Source: SAR86 cluster bacterium (GTDB taxonomy: Bacteria; Pseudomonadota; Gammaproteobacteria; Magnimaribacterales; Magnimaribacteraceae). From it: a stretch of 64,000 bases of DNA. The notes beneath the pieces are model-generated. The model had not been told where the DNA came from, ran no database searches, and saw nothing but the letters and a program-made list of their open reading frames with translations. This document shows, piece after piece, positions 1-8,742 of the stretch (within the stretch, counting starts at the first letter, position 1; each line of letters begins with the position of its first letter). The DNA is taken from NCBI GenBank assembly GCA_023703575.1, contig CP097969.1:1335517-1399516 (forward strand), written 5' to 3'. Both the position numbers and the translations under genes were made by a program.

Positions 1-1702
1 CATTGCCAGCCTCAAGCATAGGATAAACATGTTCATTCGGATCAACATCCACATCTAAAAATACCAGTTTATCTTTAAGGGATATGCACTCTTTCATGGC
101 TGATTCTAGCTCATCGAATTTTGAAACTTTAATACCTACATGTCCATATGACTCTGTAAGTGCCACAAAATCTGGTAGTGAATTTTCATATGTACTAGAT
201 GAATGCCTACCTCCGTATTGCATGTCTTGCCATTGTTTTACCATTCCCAATGCGGCGTTATTAAGATTAATGATTTTTATAGGCAACCCATATTGAAGAC
301 ATGTTGAAAGTTCTTGGATACACATCTGTATACTTCCTTCACCAGTAACACATGAGACTATAGAGTCGGGGTATGCCAGCTGAACTCCCATTGCCGAGGG
401 AAGTCCAAAGCCCATGGTGCCAAGACCTCCAGAATTTATCCATTGTCTTGGCTTATCAAAATGATAATACTGAGCAGCAAACATCTGATGTTGACCCACA
501 TCTGATGTGACGAAAGCCTCTCCATTTGTTTCTTTATAAAGAGATTGTATGACTTGCTGAGGAAGTATCTTGCCATTCTGTGCTCCCATCTCTAATAAAG
601 AATGATTCAAGCCGTGTGCATCTCGCCAGTTTGCAATCTGTTGATTCCACTCAGAAATATCAGATTCATTAGTCTTTAGATCTCTAGATTTAAGTTCTTC
701 AATAAGTGCAGTTAATGATTCTTTTGCAGAACCAACAATTGGTACATCAGCATGAATAATTTTTGAGACTGACGCAGGATCTACATCGATATGAATTTTC
801 TTAGCACTGAGAGCAAATTGATTAGGATCATTTGTAATTCGATCATCAAACCTAGCACCTACTGCAATGATTAAATCTGCATTATGCATAGCCATATTTG
901 CCTGATAAGTTCCATGCATACCCAACATGCCCATAAATTGTGGATCTGAACCTGGGAAGGCACCTAATCCCATCAAAGTATTGGTAACTGGAAAATTTAA
1001 AAGTTTTGCCAGAGCGGTTAATTCTTCAGAAGCATTATTTTGATTTACACCGCCTCCGGAATAAATGACAGGTCTTTTAGCTGTTGCGATTAAATCAGCC
1101 GCTTCTTTTATCCTCGAAGTATCTGCACCTTCTGGAGGCTTATACGAACGCATGTTTATTTCTGATGGATAATTGAATTCAAATTTATATTCCGGATCGG
1201 TAAAATCTTTAGGGATATCAATAACAACCGGACCTTTTCTGCCTGTTGTGGCGATATGAAAGGCTTTTTTTACGATATCAGGTATATCTTCTGCTCTTTG
1301 AACAAGGAAACTATGCTTTACGATAGGTCGCGATACGCCAATCATGTCAGTTTCTTGAAAAGAATCTGTTCCAATTAAATTGGATTTAACTTGTCCTGAA
1401 ATAACTACGATGGGCGTGGAATCCATGTAAGCAGTTGCTAAGCCTGTAATGGCATTAGTGGCTCCTGGTCCTGAGGTGACTAATGCAACACCTGGCTTTC
1501 CAGTTGCTCTTGCATATCCATCAGCAGCATGGACGGCTCCTTGCTCATGTCTCACAAGAATATGGTCTACATAGTTTTGATTAAATATTGCATCATAGAT
1601 ATGCAGTGCTGCTCCTCCTGGGTATCCAAACATAAGATCTACCCCCTCAAGATGAAGAGAATGGATTAATGCTTCAGCACCAGATTTATTACTTTTGTCC
1701 AT
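1..1702 (-). CDS. ilvB: Acetolactate synthase large subunit, C-terminus cut by window edge
   Basis: Catalytic subunit of acetolactate synthase. It joins two pyruvates, or pyruvate and 2-oxobutyrate, using TPP, at the head of valine, leucine and isoleucine synthesis. The frame runs from ATG at 1702 off the left edge; about 567 codons are visible, so only some ten to twenty C-terminal residues are missing. The TPP-activating Glu lies in RHEQGAVHAADGYAR (Glu near residue 53). The C-terminal TPP/Mg loop reads TGEGSIQM, ahead of NLNNAALGMVKQWQDM. The usual Asp of GDG is Glu here, a variant known in other proteobacterial enzymes. The sequence resembles the IlvI isoform as much as IlvB. The small subunit ilvH would lie beyond the left edge. 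No strong ribosome-binding site and no leader-peptide attenuator is visible in the 93-base gap upstream. Confidence 0.95.
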   Translation of the reverse strand, partial: MDKSNKSGAEALIHSLHLEGVDLMFGYPGGAALHIYDAIFNQNYVDHILVRHEQGAVHAADGYARATGKPGVALVTSGPGATNAITGLATAYMDSTPIVVISGQVKSNLIGTDSFQETDMIGVSRPIVKHSFLVQRAEDIPDIVKKAFHIATTGRKGPVVIDIPKDFTDPEYKFEFNYPSEINMRSYKPPEGADTSRIKEAADLIATAKRPVIYSGGGVNQNNASEELTALAKLLNFPVTNTLMGLGAFPGSDPQFMGMLGMHGTYQANMAMHNADLIIAVGARFDDRITNDPNQFALSAKKIHIDVDPASVSKIIHADVPIVGSAKESLTALIEELKSRDLKTNESDISEWNQQIANWRDAHGLNHSLLEMGAQNGKILPQQVIQSLYKETNGEAFVTSDVGQHQMFAAQYYHFDKPRQWINSGGLGTMGFGLPSAMGVQLAYPDSIVSCVTGEGSIQMCIQELSTCLQYGLPIKIINLNNAALGMVKQWQDMQYGGRHSSSTYENSLPDFVALTESYGHVGIKVSKFDELESAMKECISLKDKLVFLDVDVDPNEHVYPMLEAGN

Positions 1703-1795
1703 TTAATATTTGTATAAAGTTGCTCCAAATCTAAGGAGGTTGAGCATTGTGACATTTGATATGTCTAAGTCAAGAAAACCTTATATTAACTGCAT

Positions 1796-2740
1796 CTAGG
1801 GGGTTTTTGAAATAGAGAATTTAAAATTGCCATCTCTTGCTAAGACAATGTCAGATAATCTGGGTAGTTCTTCTAAAATATAGTGCGTTAAACGCTCATA
1901 ATGCATGACAAAACGATACACCTCTTCTTTTGTCATTATCTTACCTTTTAGATCTTTATCTTTAACAGTCTTTGCTAAAGTCTGCTCTTGTATCCACCTA
2001 CTTTCATAAACAAAATCCATATTAGGTACTTTTATCATTAGCAATAAATCAAACAAAGAAAACATAGTCTGATAGTCCTTAGATAGCTCCTGGTTACTCC
2101 ATTTAGACCAAATTCCTTCTGGATCTTCCTCCTTTTCGAGCTGATTTAAAGGTGGCAGCCAATTCTCTTCAGGCAATGGCTTAGCCCCACCACACCATGC
2201 ATCAAAAAAAATAAAATCAGGTTTTCCTTTGTATATAGGCCATTCTTCTGAAGGATAATGTCGATCTTCAGGTTTACAAAAGGCAGGAATCTTCGTCTCT
2301 GTCTCAGGACTTGCATTGGATAATTCATGAATTAGATCCAAACCCATTTTAATATCATGGGTTCCTGGCACTCCTCTTACATAACAAAGTGGATGGATTT
2401 CCTTTGCGAGAGATCTTCTTTCTTCTTGGGACTTATAAATATCGTCAATAGAAAATCCCATAGCAGGTCGTTTTACTGTTTCATTTAGTACTTCTTGTAT
2501 AAAAAAAGAAAGTGTTGTCTTTCCAGAACCTTGTCCCCCCGTAAAACAAATAAAATATGGTTGGTTTCTTTTGGGAAATGTCTGATCTAGGTATAAAGAG
2601 ATTGGAGTGACTATTTCAGCTAAAAATTCTTCACTCAAATTCTCTATTTTCATTTGTTCAGCCAAATTAAATAAATTATCTTTGGATCGATCCAATAAGC
2701 CTTTAACTGCTTGATCGCTAGCATTTGGGAAGTTAGTCAT
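1796..2740 (-). CDS. D-glycerate 3-kinase (plant/yeast GLYK-like P-loop kinase)
   Basis: Predicted to phosphorylate D-glycerate to 3-phosphoglycerate with ATP, feeding it into glycolysis or serine synthesis. The 314-residue protein carries a Walker A motif GGQGSGKTT at residues 68-76 after an N-terminal helical stretch. The pattern following it (FSIDDIYKS, VRGVPGTHDI, FFDAWCGG) is that of the GLYK family of plants, yeast and cyanobacteria, not of bacterial GarK/GlxK. It is the last gene of the rluD operon and overlaps the preceding reductase gene by 8 bases. That reductase is of the type that makes D-glycerate from tartronate semialdehyde, which supports the assignment. A related P-loop kinase specificity (pantothenate or uridine kinase-like) is the alternative. 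Confidence 0.8.
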   Translation of the reverse strand: MTNFPNASDQAVKGLLDRSKDNLFNLAEQMKIENLSEEFLAEIVTPISLYLDQTFPKRNQPYFICFTGGQGSGKTTLSFFIQEVLNETVKRPAMGFSIDDIYKSQEERRSLAKEIHPLCYVRGVPGTHDIKMGLDLIHELSNASPETETKIPAFCKPEDRHYPSEEWPIYKGKPDFIFFDAWCGGAKPLPEENWLPPLNQLEKEEDPEGIWSKWSNQELSKDYQTMFSLFDLLLMIKVPNMDFVYESRWIQEQTLAKTVKDKDLKGKIMTKEEVYRFVMHYERLTHYILEELPRLSDIVLARDGNFKFSISKTP

Positions 2741-3602
2741 TATTTTGTAATCTTTTCAATAAGCTGGAAGTATCCCACCTGCTGCCACCCATTTTTTGGA
2801 TGTCTTTGTAAAATTCATCTATGAGTTTCGTAATTTCAAGGCTAACACCTTGATTTTCTGCTTCTTGCATTGCTATTTTTAGATCTTTACGCATGTGGTC
2901 AACAGCGAAACCGTGATCGTAATGATCTTGAGACATAGATTCCCAGCGGTTATCCATTTGCCATGATTGTGCTGCTCCTTTTGATATAACTTCTATTACT
3001 TCTTCTGTTACTAAACCAGCTTTTTCTGAAAAATAGATACCTTCAGCAAGTCCTTGAACTAATCCAGCTATACATATTTGATTCACCATTTTGGTCAGCT
3101 GACCCGCTCCGGACGACCCCATTAATTTTGTAAATTTTGCATAACAGTTCATAGTGATGTTTGCCTTTTCGAATGCATCTTTATCTCCACCTGCCATAAT
3201 CGTCAGGGAACCATTCTCGGCGCCAGCTTGCCCACCCGAAACAGGAGCATCTATGTAATGAACTCCCTTTTTTAAGCACATCTCGCTCATCTCACTTGAA
3301 AGAATAGAAGATGTTGTGGTGTGATCAACGATTATACCCCCCGGTGATATTGAACTTAAAATACCATTTTCTCCGGATATAACTTCTCTCACATCATCGT
3401 CGTTTCCAATACACATATAAATCTCTTCACAGACATTACCGAGTTCTGCTGGACTATTACCAATCTCACCTTTATAGGTTTTAATCCAATTTTCTGCCTT
3501 AGCAACAGAGCGATTGAAAACTAGAGTTGGATATTTCATTGATATATATCCAGCCATTGGAAATCCCATTACTCCTAATCCTATAAAACCTCTAGTTTTC
3601 AT
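2733..3602 (-). CDS. NAD(P)-dependent beta-hydroxyacid dehydrogenase, probable tartronate semialdehyde reductase
   Basis: Member of the 3-hydroxyisobutyrate dehydrogenase / 2-hydroxy-3-oxopropionate reductase family. The nucleotide-binding GxGxxG is IGLGVMGFPMAG near the N-terminus, the substrate-binding signature is DAPVSGGQAGAENG (about residues 119-132), and the catalytic Lys is in GAGQLTKMVNQ (Lys171). Length (289) is normal for the family. It overlaps pgeF upstream by 4 bases (ATGA) and the glycerate kinase downstream by 8. The pairing with a glycerate kinase favours tartronate semialdehyde to D-glycerate as the reaction, but 3-hydroxyisobutyrate or succinic semialdehyde reductase activity cannot be excluded from sequence alone. 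Confidence 0.85.
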   Translation of the reverse strand: MKTRGFIGLGVMGFPMAGYISMKYPTLVFNRSVAKAENWIKTYKGEIGNSPAELGNVCEEIYMCIGNDDDVREVISGENGILSSISPGGIIVDHTTTSSILSSEMSEMCLKKGVHYIDAPVSGGQAGAENGSLTIMAGGDKDAFEKANITMNCYAKFTKLMGSSGAGQLTKMVNQICIAGLVQGLAEGIYFSEKAGLVTEEVIEVISKGAAQSWQMDNRWESMSQDHYDHGFAVDHMRKDLKIAMQEAENQGVSLEITKLIDEFYKDIQKMGGSRWDTSSLLKRLQNND

Positions 3603-4291
3603 TCATTTCTCCAAATGATAGAAAGTATTCTATTTTCAGTTTGATCTCTTCTGTAAGAAAATAATGATTCCGATTCGAATGTGCACTCCGAAGAAAAATC
3701 TACATTAATATCATATTTGCCCAAAATTCTTTTCGCCTCCCCATGCAGACTAAATAGCCATTTATCATGGCCTTTCTCTATAAAGTTGGATTCTGATTCA
3801 TCATCCTTATTTATAAAAGATTCATATAAATCATTGCCAACTTCATAGTTTTTTGAGGATATTGAGGGTCCTATCCATGCAGATACATCAGAACAGCCTT
3901 TAGTGAATGAGGTGAGTGTAGATTCAATTACTCCCGATAAAAGGCCTTTCCAGCCTGCATGCAAAATAGCAAACTCACTTCCATCATTTTTTGATAAGGC
4001 GATTGGTAGACAGTCGGCAGTCAAAACACCCAAAGCAAGATTGCTGGTCGAAGAAAATAAAGAATCTGTTCCATCTACAGGAAATGATGAATGAGAGAAT
4101 ATTGTTTCTAATCTGTTTCCGTGAACTTGGTTCATATATTGAATAGGGATATCTTCAAATTTAGTAAAATCCTCTAGTATTCGAGATTTTTCTGGACTTA
4201 TATTATTTTTGTAAAAATAATCTTTAGTGAATGATAGGCACTGAATTTTATCTCCAAGGGGTGCTCTGGGTTTTAAGAAATCAGTACCCAT
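3599..4291 (-). CDS. pgeF: Peptidoglycan editing factor PgeF (YfiH, multicopper-oxidase-like laccase domain)
   Basis: YfiH/PgeF proteins remove wrongly incorporated serine from the UDP-MurNAc peptide precursor; older annotation calls them polyphenol oxidase or laccase. The metal-site residues of the family are present: His in NQVHGNRLE, Cys in LTADCLPIALS and His in ILHAGWKGLL. Length (230) is close to the E. coli protein. It overlaps rluD by 11 bases, and rluD-yfiH adjacency is a conserved gammaproteobacterial arrangement. The true in vivo role in this organism is inferred from the family. Confidence 0.9.
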   Translation of the reverse strand: MGTDFLKPRAPLGDKIQCLSFTKDYFYKNNISPEKSRILEDFTKFEDIPIQYMNQVHGNRLETIFSHSSFPVDGTDSLFSSTSNLALGVLTADCLPIALSKNDGSEFAILHAGWKGLLSGVIESTLTSFTKGCSDVSAWIGPSISSKNYEVGNDLYESFINKDDESESNFIEKGHDKWLFSLHGEAKRILGKYDINVDFSSECTFESESLFSYRRDQTENRILSIIWRNE

Positions 4292-5237
4292 TTATTTTTA
4301 ATTGATTTAGCAGAGTTTGCATATCTGAAGGCATAGAAGCTTTAAATGATAACAACTCTCCACTAGAGGGATGTTTTAATTGAAGTTCCTCTGCGTGCAG
4401 GGCTTGTCTTTTAAAGTTGGAAATTATTTTTTTTTGCTCTTCACTTGATCCTCGAGAAAATTTATTTCTACTGCCATAAAGAGGGTCACCGATTATGGGG
4501 AAGCCTATATGAGATAAATGAACTCTTATCTGATGAGTACGTCCAGTATCCAGATTTACCTTTAATAAAGAATATCCATCTAGGTTTTCGAGAATGCTAA
4601 ACCTTGTAATTGCTTCCTTTCCATTTTGATTAACAGCTTGCTTTGTCCTTATTTTTGGATGCCTTCCAATGGGTTCATTTATCGTTTTGTTGATAACCGG
4701 CACTCCTACGACCATTGCTAAATATGCTCTAGTTACTGATCTTTCCTTGAGTTGCTCCACTAAATTAAGATAAGAGCTTTCTGTTTTAGATATAACCATC
4801 AAACCAGATGTGTCTTTATCCAGTCTATGAACTATTCCCGCTCGAGGCAGGAAGCTGAGGTTCTCATCATAAGCTAATAAAGCATTCACCAAGGTGCCCG
4901 TTCTATTTCCTGAGCCCGGATGAACAACCAAGCCTGCAGGCTTATTAATTATTAGTATTTCTGTATCTTCAAACATTACATCAATAGCAATATCTTCAGG
5001 AAGATCGATTAATTGAGATTCTTCGAAAAAATTTACTGATACAGCATCATCTGTTTGCACAATATATTTGGATTTAACTTCCTTATTATTAACTAGTAAG
5101 TCGCCATCTTTGATCCACCTCTGAATATGTGCTCTTGAATAATTAGGGAATTGTTTTGCAGTTATTTGATCAACCCTTTGTCCTTGGTCGGCAGGAAGAG
5201 CGATGTAATTCAGTGATATCTTTTTTTTATTTTCCAT
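4281..5237 (-). CDS. rluD: 23S rRNA pseudouridine synthase RluD
   Basis: Makes pseudouridines in helix 69 of 23S rRNA (1911, 1915, 1917 in E. coli). An N-terminal S4 RNA-binding domain (QRVDQITAKQFPNYSRAHIQ) is followed by the RluA-type catalytic domain, with the catalytic Asp in GIVHRLDKDTSGLMV (Asp140) and the KPAGLVVHPG motif. The 318-residue length fits RluD better than RluA or RluC, and so does the context: pgeF downstream and divergent bamD upstream match the usual gammaproteobacterial locus. It is the first gene of a four-gene minus-strand operon. Confidence 0.92.
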   Translation of the reverse strand: MENKKKISLNYIALPADQGQRVDQITAKQFPNYSRAHIQRWIKDGDLLVNNKEVKSKYIVQTDDAVSVNFFEESQLIDLPEDIAIDVMFEDTEILIINKPAGLVVHPGSGNRTGTLVNALLAYDENLSFLPRAGIVHRLDKDTSGLMVISKTESSYLNLVEQLKERSVTRAYLAMVVGVPVINKTINEPIGRHPKIRTKQAVNQNGKEAITRFSILENLDGYSLLKVNLDTGRTHQIRVHLSHIGFPIIGDPLYGSRNKFSRGSSEEQKKIISNFKRQALHAEELQLKHPSSGELLSFKASMPSDMQTLLNQLKINGY

Positions 5238-5309
5238 TAATCACGATTGGAACCCATCAAACCTTTTTCTGTCCAAGAACTAGTCTGATCTGTAGAATTC
5301 ACAAGTTAT

Positions 5310-6185
5310 ATGACAATGCTTCACAATTTTATTAATTCTAGCAAGAGAAATCTCAGTATTTTAGGGATTTTTATGCTTTTGCTTTTAGTTTCCTCATGTT
5401 CATCAAATGAGGAAATGCCTGATGAGCGATTAGTAGAAAAAGAACTTTATGATCAAGCCCAAACTCGATTAAAAAATGGAAGCTTTTCAACTGCCATCTT
5501 GAGCTTAGAAGCCCTGGAATCGAGATTCCCTTTTGGTAGATATGCTGAGCAAGCGCAAGCAGAACTCATTTACGCTTATTATATGAATTCTCAATTTGAA
5601 GCCAGTCAATCAGCTGCTGAAAGATTTATAAATCTTCATCCAAGGCATTCTCATACTGGTTATGCCTTTTATATGAAAGGCCTTGCAGCCTTCACAGATG
5701 ATTCAGGCTTATTTTCAAGATATTTTCAATCTGACTTAGCGAAAAGAGAGGTCGTAATGGCTCAAACCTCCTTTGGTGAACTATCAGAATTCATTTCCAG
5801 ATATCCAGAGAGTAAATATGTTCCTCATGCAAAACAAAGAATGATTTATTTAAGAAATCTTTTAGCTGAACACGAGATATATGTTGCTGACTTTTATATG
5901 AAAAGAGGCGCCTATCTAGCTGCAATAGGTAGAGCAAAATATGTAATAGAAAATTTACCAAACACCCCGCAGACTCCTTTTGCTCTCTCAATCCTAGTTG
6001 AGGCTTATGAAATACTTGAGTATGAAGATTTAAGAAAAACAAGCTTAGAAATACTTAATGCTAATTATCCAAACTTTGATTTTCAAGGAAATGAATCAGT
6101 TAAAGAAAGGTCATGGGCTAATATTCTTACCTTAGGCCTAATAGGCAAAGAAGATATAAAAAGACCTACTGCCGATACTCCCTAA
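5310..6185 (+). CDS. bamD: Outer membrane protein assembly lipoprotein BamD (ComL)
   Basis: Essential lipoprotein of the BAM complex that inserts beta-barrels in the outer membrane. A lipoprotein signal ends in a lipobox at LLVSSCSS (Cys near residue 29). The remainder is TPR-like helical repeats, with the typical opening LYDQAQTRLKNGSFSTAI and LEALESRFPFGRYAEQAQAEL. Length 291 is somewhat above E. coli BamD (245) because of a slightly longer C-terminus. It is divergent from rluD across a 72-base gap that must hold both promoters. The next gene begins 2 bases after its stop. Confidence 0.93.
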   Translation: MTMLHNFINSSKRNLSILGIFMLLLLVSSCSSNEEMPDERLVEKELYDQAQTRLKNGSFSTAILSLEALESRFPFGRYAEQAQAELIYAYYMNSQFEASQSAAERFINLHPRHSHTGYAFYMKGLAAFTDDSGLFSRYFQSDLAKREVVMAQTSFGELSEFISRYPESKYVPHAKQRMIYLRNLLAEHEIYVADFYMKRGAYLAAIGRAKYVIENLPNTPQTPFALSILVEAYEILEYEDLRKTSLEILNANYPNFDFQGNESVKERSWANILTLGLIGKEDIKRPTADTP

Positions 6186-6187
6186 AA

Positions 6188-6409
6188 ATGTGGCAATTGA
6201 TTATCCTGATTGCGGTAATCCTATTGGTTTACATAACATCAAGACTGACAAGTTATAAAAAAATTGAATCAAAACCAAACAAAATGGAGATTGTTAAGTG
6301 TTGCGTATGTGATTTAAATACTCCCTCTTCAGAATCCATCAGGAAAGGTAAAGATTGGTTTTGTTCTGAGGAGTGTGTCGTTAAAAACGATATCTCACCT
6401 TCACAGTAA
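6188..6409 (+). CDS. Small membrane protein with Cys-rich tail, PP0621-like
   Basis: A 73-residue protein with one N-terminal membrane helix (LIILIAVILLVYITS) and a C-terminal knuckle with Cys in KCCVCDLNTP and WFCSEECVVK. This layout, with spaced CxxC and CxxxC pairs, matches the uncharacterised PP0621 family of small gammaproteobacterial membrane proteins and could bind a metal; no function is known. It starts 2 bases after bamD, so it is probably co-transcribed. Its last 29 bases overlap the 3' end of the convergent DUF5916 gene, so both frames are read over the same DNA there. Confidence 0.7.
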   Translation: MWQLIILIAVILLVYITSRLTSYKKIESKPNKMEIVKCCVCDLNTPSSESIRKGKDWFCSEECVVKNDISPSQ

Positions 6410-8696
6410 AGGTATCTGCCTGAGGATCATTCCAAGGCCTTTTATAAATCTCACTCAAACTATCCTCTTCATCGAACTCAACTATCCTTCCGCCTCGAGA
6501 ATAGACAACATATAAATAAGCTAAGGGTAATATTTCATATCGATATCGAATTTGAAACGCTAAATCACTTAATGTAAAAGGGTCTATCTGAGTATCTAAT
6601 GAATTCAGATTACCTTCTATATCGCTTAGATAGGGTTTTGGATCCCGAGCCGTAAACCCCACCATTTGTGCCTTGAGTCTCAATTCATGCTTATCTCCCC
6701 CAAACCAATTTATAGAAGCTATAGTTGTCTTTTGCTTCTTTTGGTAAATGCCAAAGAAATTGTCCTGAATCCAATTTAACCAGTCATCCTCTTCAGCATA
6801 GTTGTACATTAGAGAGAAATTTAAGTTGTCTCTTGGAGCGAAATCTAATTTTGCTGTATAAATATCAGAAAATCCAAGAGCAGATCCTCCAAATTGCTCG
6901 CCCATCTGGCGTTTGTATTCAACATAGTAATTGAAGAAATCTTGAGAGGCACCTTTATACTGAAGTGCACCGCCATAATTCTTGGGCTTATTAACATACC
7001 AATATATTGGGTTTCCTCTGGTGATCCAAAAGTCTTTAGTTTTTGTTCTATAAAAGATCGAGCTTTCTAGATATGAAGTATCACGAAAAGTTGTCTTATT
7101 GTTAAGGTATAAAAAATCATTTGATTTTATAAGATCCCCATTAGCTTCGTGCCCTATTCCGAATTCAAAAGTATTAGAAAGAAAGATAGAAGACTCATTG
7201 AAATCATTCTTTTTATATCCATTTTGAACACCACCAAAGAAATAATCATCAATAATTTGATAACCCATATCGTTTATGTCTGTATCCTCATCAAAAAAGA
7301 ATAAAAAGGCATCCGTGTATCGTTGAGAACTGGGTGAAGACGTTAGTCTAAACCGAAATGCCTCTCCTGATTTTTCAGAATTATCAATTCCTTGTTCTGT
7401 ATCTGAAGTAATGTAAATTGCATCTATTCGTGTCTTATCTGAGTACCGATAAACTAAGTCCATAGAATGAACATCAGCTGTTCTGTCTAATACAGGCCGA
7501 TCAGTATGAGTGCCTAAGTATCCTAATGAAAAATCTTCAAAATTCTTTCTTGCCCTTAAAGAATAAAAGTCTCTACCCTCACTGAAAGTTTCATCTGCCT
7601 CAGAAGCACCTAAAAAACCAAAATCTAAAGTCTCGCCCTGCTGAGTGTATCGGACCGCATAGTCAATATCATTTATACCTAGCTGACTCGAGTCACAATA
7701 ATCTTTTAGAGAACCTTCAAAACTAGAACAATTGTAGTCGGGCGCGGCTCCTATTCTCCTAGTATTAATTAAATAGAAATAGGTAAATCCTTTAACATCA
7801 AAAAGAGAGTGATTTTCTGAAAAGAATGGCCTTTTGTCAGAGTAAAAAGTTTCCGAAGAAGAAAAGTTAACGACCAGTTCATCACTCTCAACTTGTCCAA
7901 AATCTGGATTAATTGCTACATTCAATTGTTTGCCAGAGTCTATCTTCCAGAAAATTTCAGCTCCTACCTTTTCGTTTGTTTCATTAAGAACCCTATCATC
8001 TAAAGCAGTGATGTAAGGAAAGAAGTCAATTTTTGATACGCTATAGTTCTTAAATTTGTAAGGGTGAAATAGAGAAATGAATTTTTCTTGCCTTGGATTA
8101 CCCTTGATGGTTGTATTAACCCGCCATTCAGCTGCCAGTAACCTCCAGAAGGAAAGTTTTACCTCCCTAAACTCTCCATTTACAGCTTTCATTGGTGCAA
8201 TAGACCAAGGTATAAACATTTCGGCATACCAATAGTCTTTATCTACAAAAACTCCGGACTTCCAGTCCGCATCCCAATCATAATTAACTTCATTTTCATT
8301 TCTGTAGATTCCATCTGCTATAGACCCACCAGCCGATACTGTAAAGGCATATGCAGCCAATCCATCGCCATCAAAATCAATTGCGAGGCCAGCTTTATCT
8401 GCATTAGCCATCTCATCATCTCTTTCGTGTCTATTGGCTCGAATGGTTTCTTTATCTTGTTTATTTATAAAACCAAGATAAATTCCTTTTTCATCCTCGA
8501 GGATTAAAACCTTTTGAAAATCTTTAGGTTCATTCAATGTGAAAGGAAGAGACTCATAATACTTTGTGTATTCATCTGCACTTGTCCAGGCAGAATCATC
8601 CAGCTTTCCGTCAATATTAATTTCATGAGATAAAACTCGTGAAGCAAAAAAACAAATATAAAAAAAGGCTAAATACGCTTTTAGCCTCCAATGCAC
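6381..8696 (-). CDS. DUF5916 / CBM9-like outer-membrane beta-barrel protein, paralogue 1
   Basis: A signal peptide (KAYLAFFYICFFA) precedes a CBM9-like domain opening with HEINIDGKLDDSAW, an acidic IDFDGDG stretch, and a long DUF5916 region holding NPDFGQVESDELVVNFS and KRPFFSENHSLFD. The protein ends in VKVRYRF; a terminal Phe is a BAM-recognised outer-membrane barrel signal. Two Cys about 11 residues apart, after the NTRRIG motif, recur in all three paralogues and may form a disulfide in a loop. The open frame extends to a TTG at 8714, but GTG at 8696 has GGGGAG five bases upstream, so I choose the GTG. It is the last gene of a five-gene operon. Substrate and function are unknown; carbohydrate or ligand binding at the surface is inferred from the CBM9-like fold only. 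Confidence 0.85.
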   Translation of the reverse strand: MHWRLKAYLAFFYICFFASRVLSHEINIDGKLDDSAWTSADEYTKYYESLPFTLNEPKDFQKVLILEDEKGIYLGFINKQDKETIRANRHERDDEMANADKAGLAIDFDGDGLAAYAFTVSAGGSIADGIYRNENEVNYDWDADWKSGVFVDKDYWYAEMFIPWSIAPMKAVNGEFREVKLSFWRLLAAEWRVNTTIKGNPRQEKFISLFHPYKFKNYSVSKIDFFPYITALDDRVLNETNEKVGAEIFWKIDSGKQLNVAINPDFGQVESDELVVNFSSSETFYSDKRPFFSENHSLFDVKGFTYFYLINTRRIGAAPDYNCSSFEGSLKDYCDSSQLGINDIDYAVRYTQQGETLDFGFLGASEADETFSEGRDFYSLRARKNFEDFSLGYLGTHTDRPVLDRTADVHSMDLVYRYSDKTRIDAIYITSDTEQGIDNSEKSGEAFRFRLTSSPSSQRYTDAFLFFFDEDTDINDMGYQIIDDYFFGGVQNGYKKNDFNESSIFLSNTFEFGIGHEANGDLIKSNDFLYLNNKTTFRDTSYLESSIFYRTKTKDFWITRGNPIYWYVNKPKNYGGALQYKGASQDFFNYYVEYKRQMGEQFGGSALGFSDIYTAKLDFAPRDNLNFSLMYNYAEEDDWLNWIQDNFFGIYQKKQKTTIASINWFGGDKHELRLKAQMVGFTARDPKPYLSDIEGNLNSLDTQIDPFTLSDLAFQIRYRYEILPLAYLYVVYSRGGRIVEFDEEDSLSEIYKRPWNDPQADTFTVKVRYRF

Positions 8697-8711
8697 TGAT
8701 ACTCCCCATTT

Positions 8712-8730
8712 CAAGATGCGAGTATTCTAG
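8712..8730 (-). promoter_or_regulatory. Repeated spacer box before paralogue 1
   Basis: The 28-base spacer after paralogue 2 contains, on the coding strand, CTAGAATA, five variable bases and ATCTTG. The spacer between paralogues 3 and 2 has the same box at the same position. TAGAAT resembles a sigma-70 -10 element, but no matching -35 is evident. It may be an internal promoter or simply a relic of the duplication. Confidence 0.35.
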
Positions 8731-8742
8731 TTGCAGAGCGAT

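Noticed and set aside
301-370. Asp to Glu change in the TPP-binding GDG motif of acetolactate synthase
   Set aside because: GEG and related forms are found in many functional proteobacterial large subunits, so it does not suggest loss of activity.
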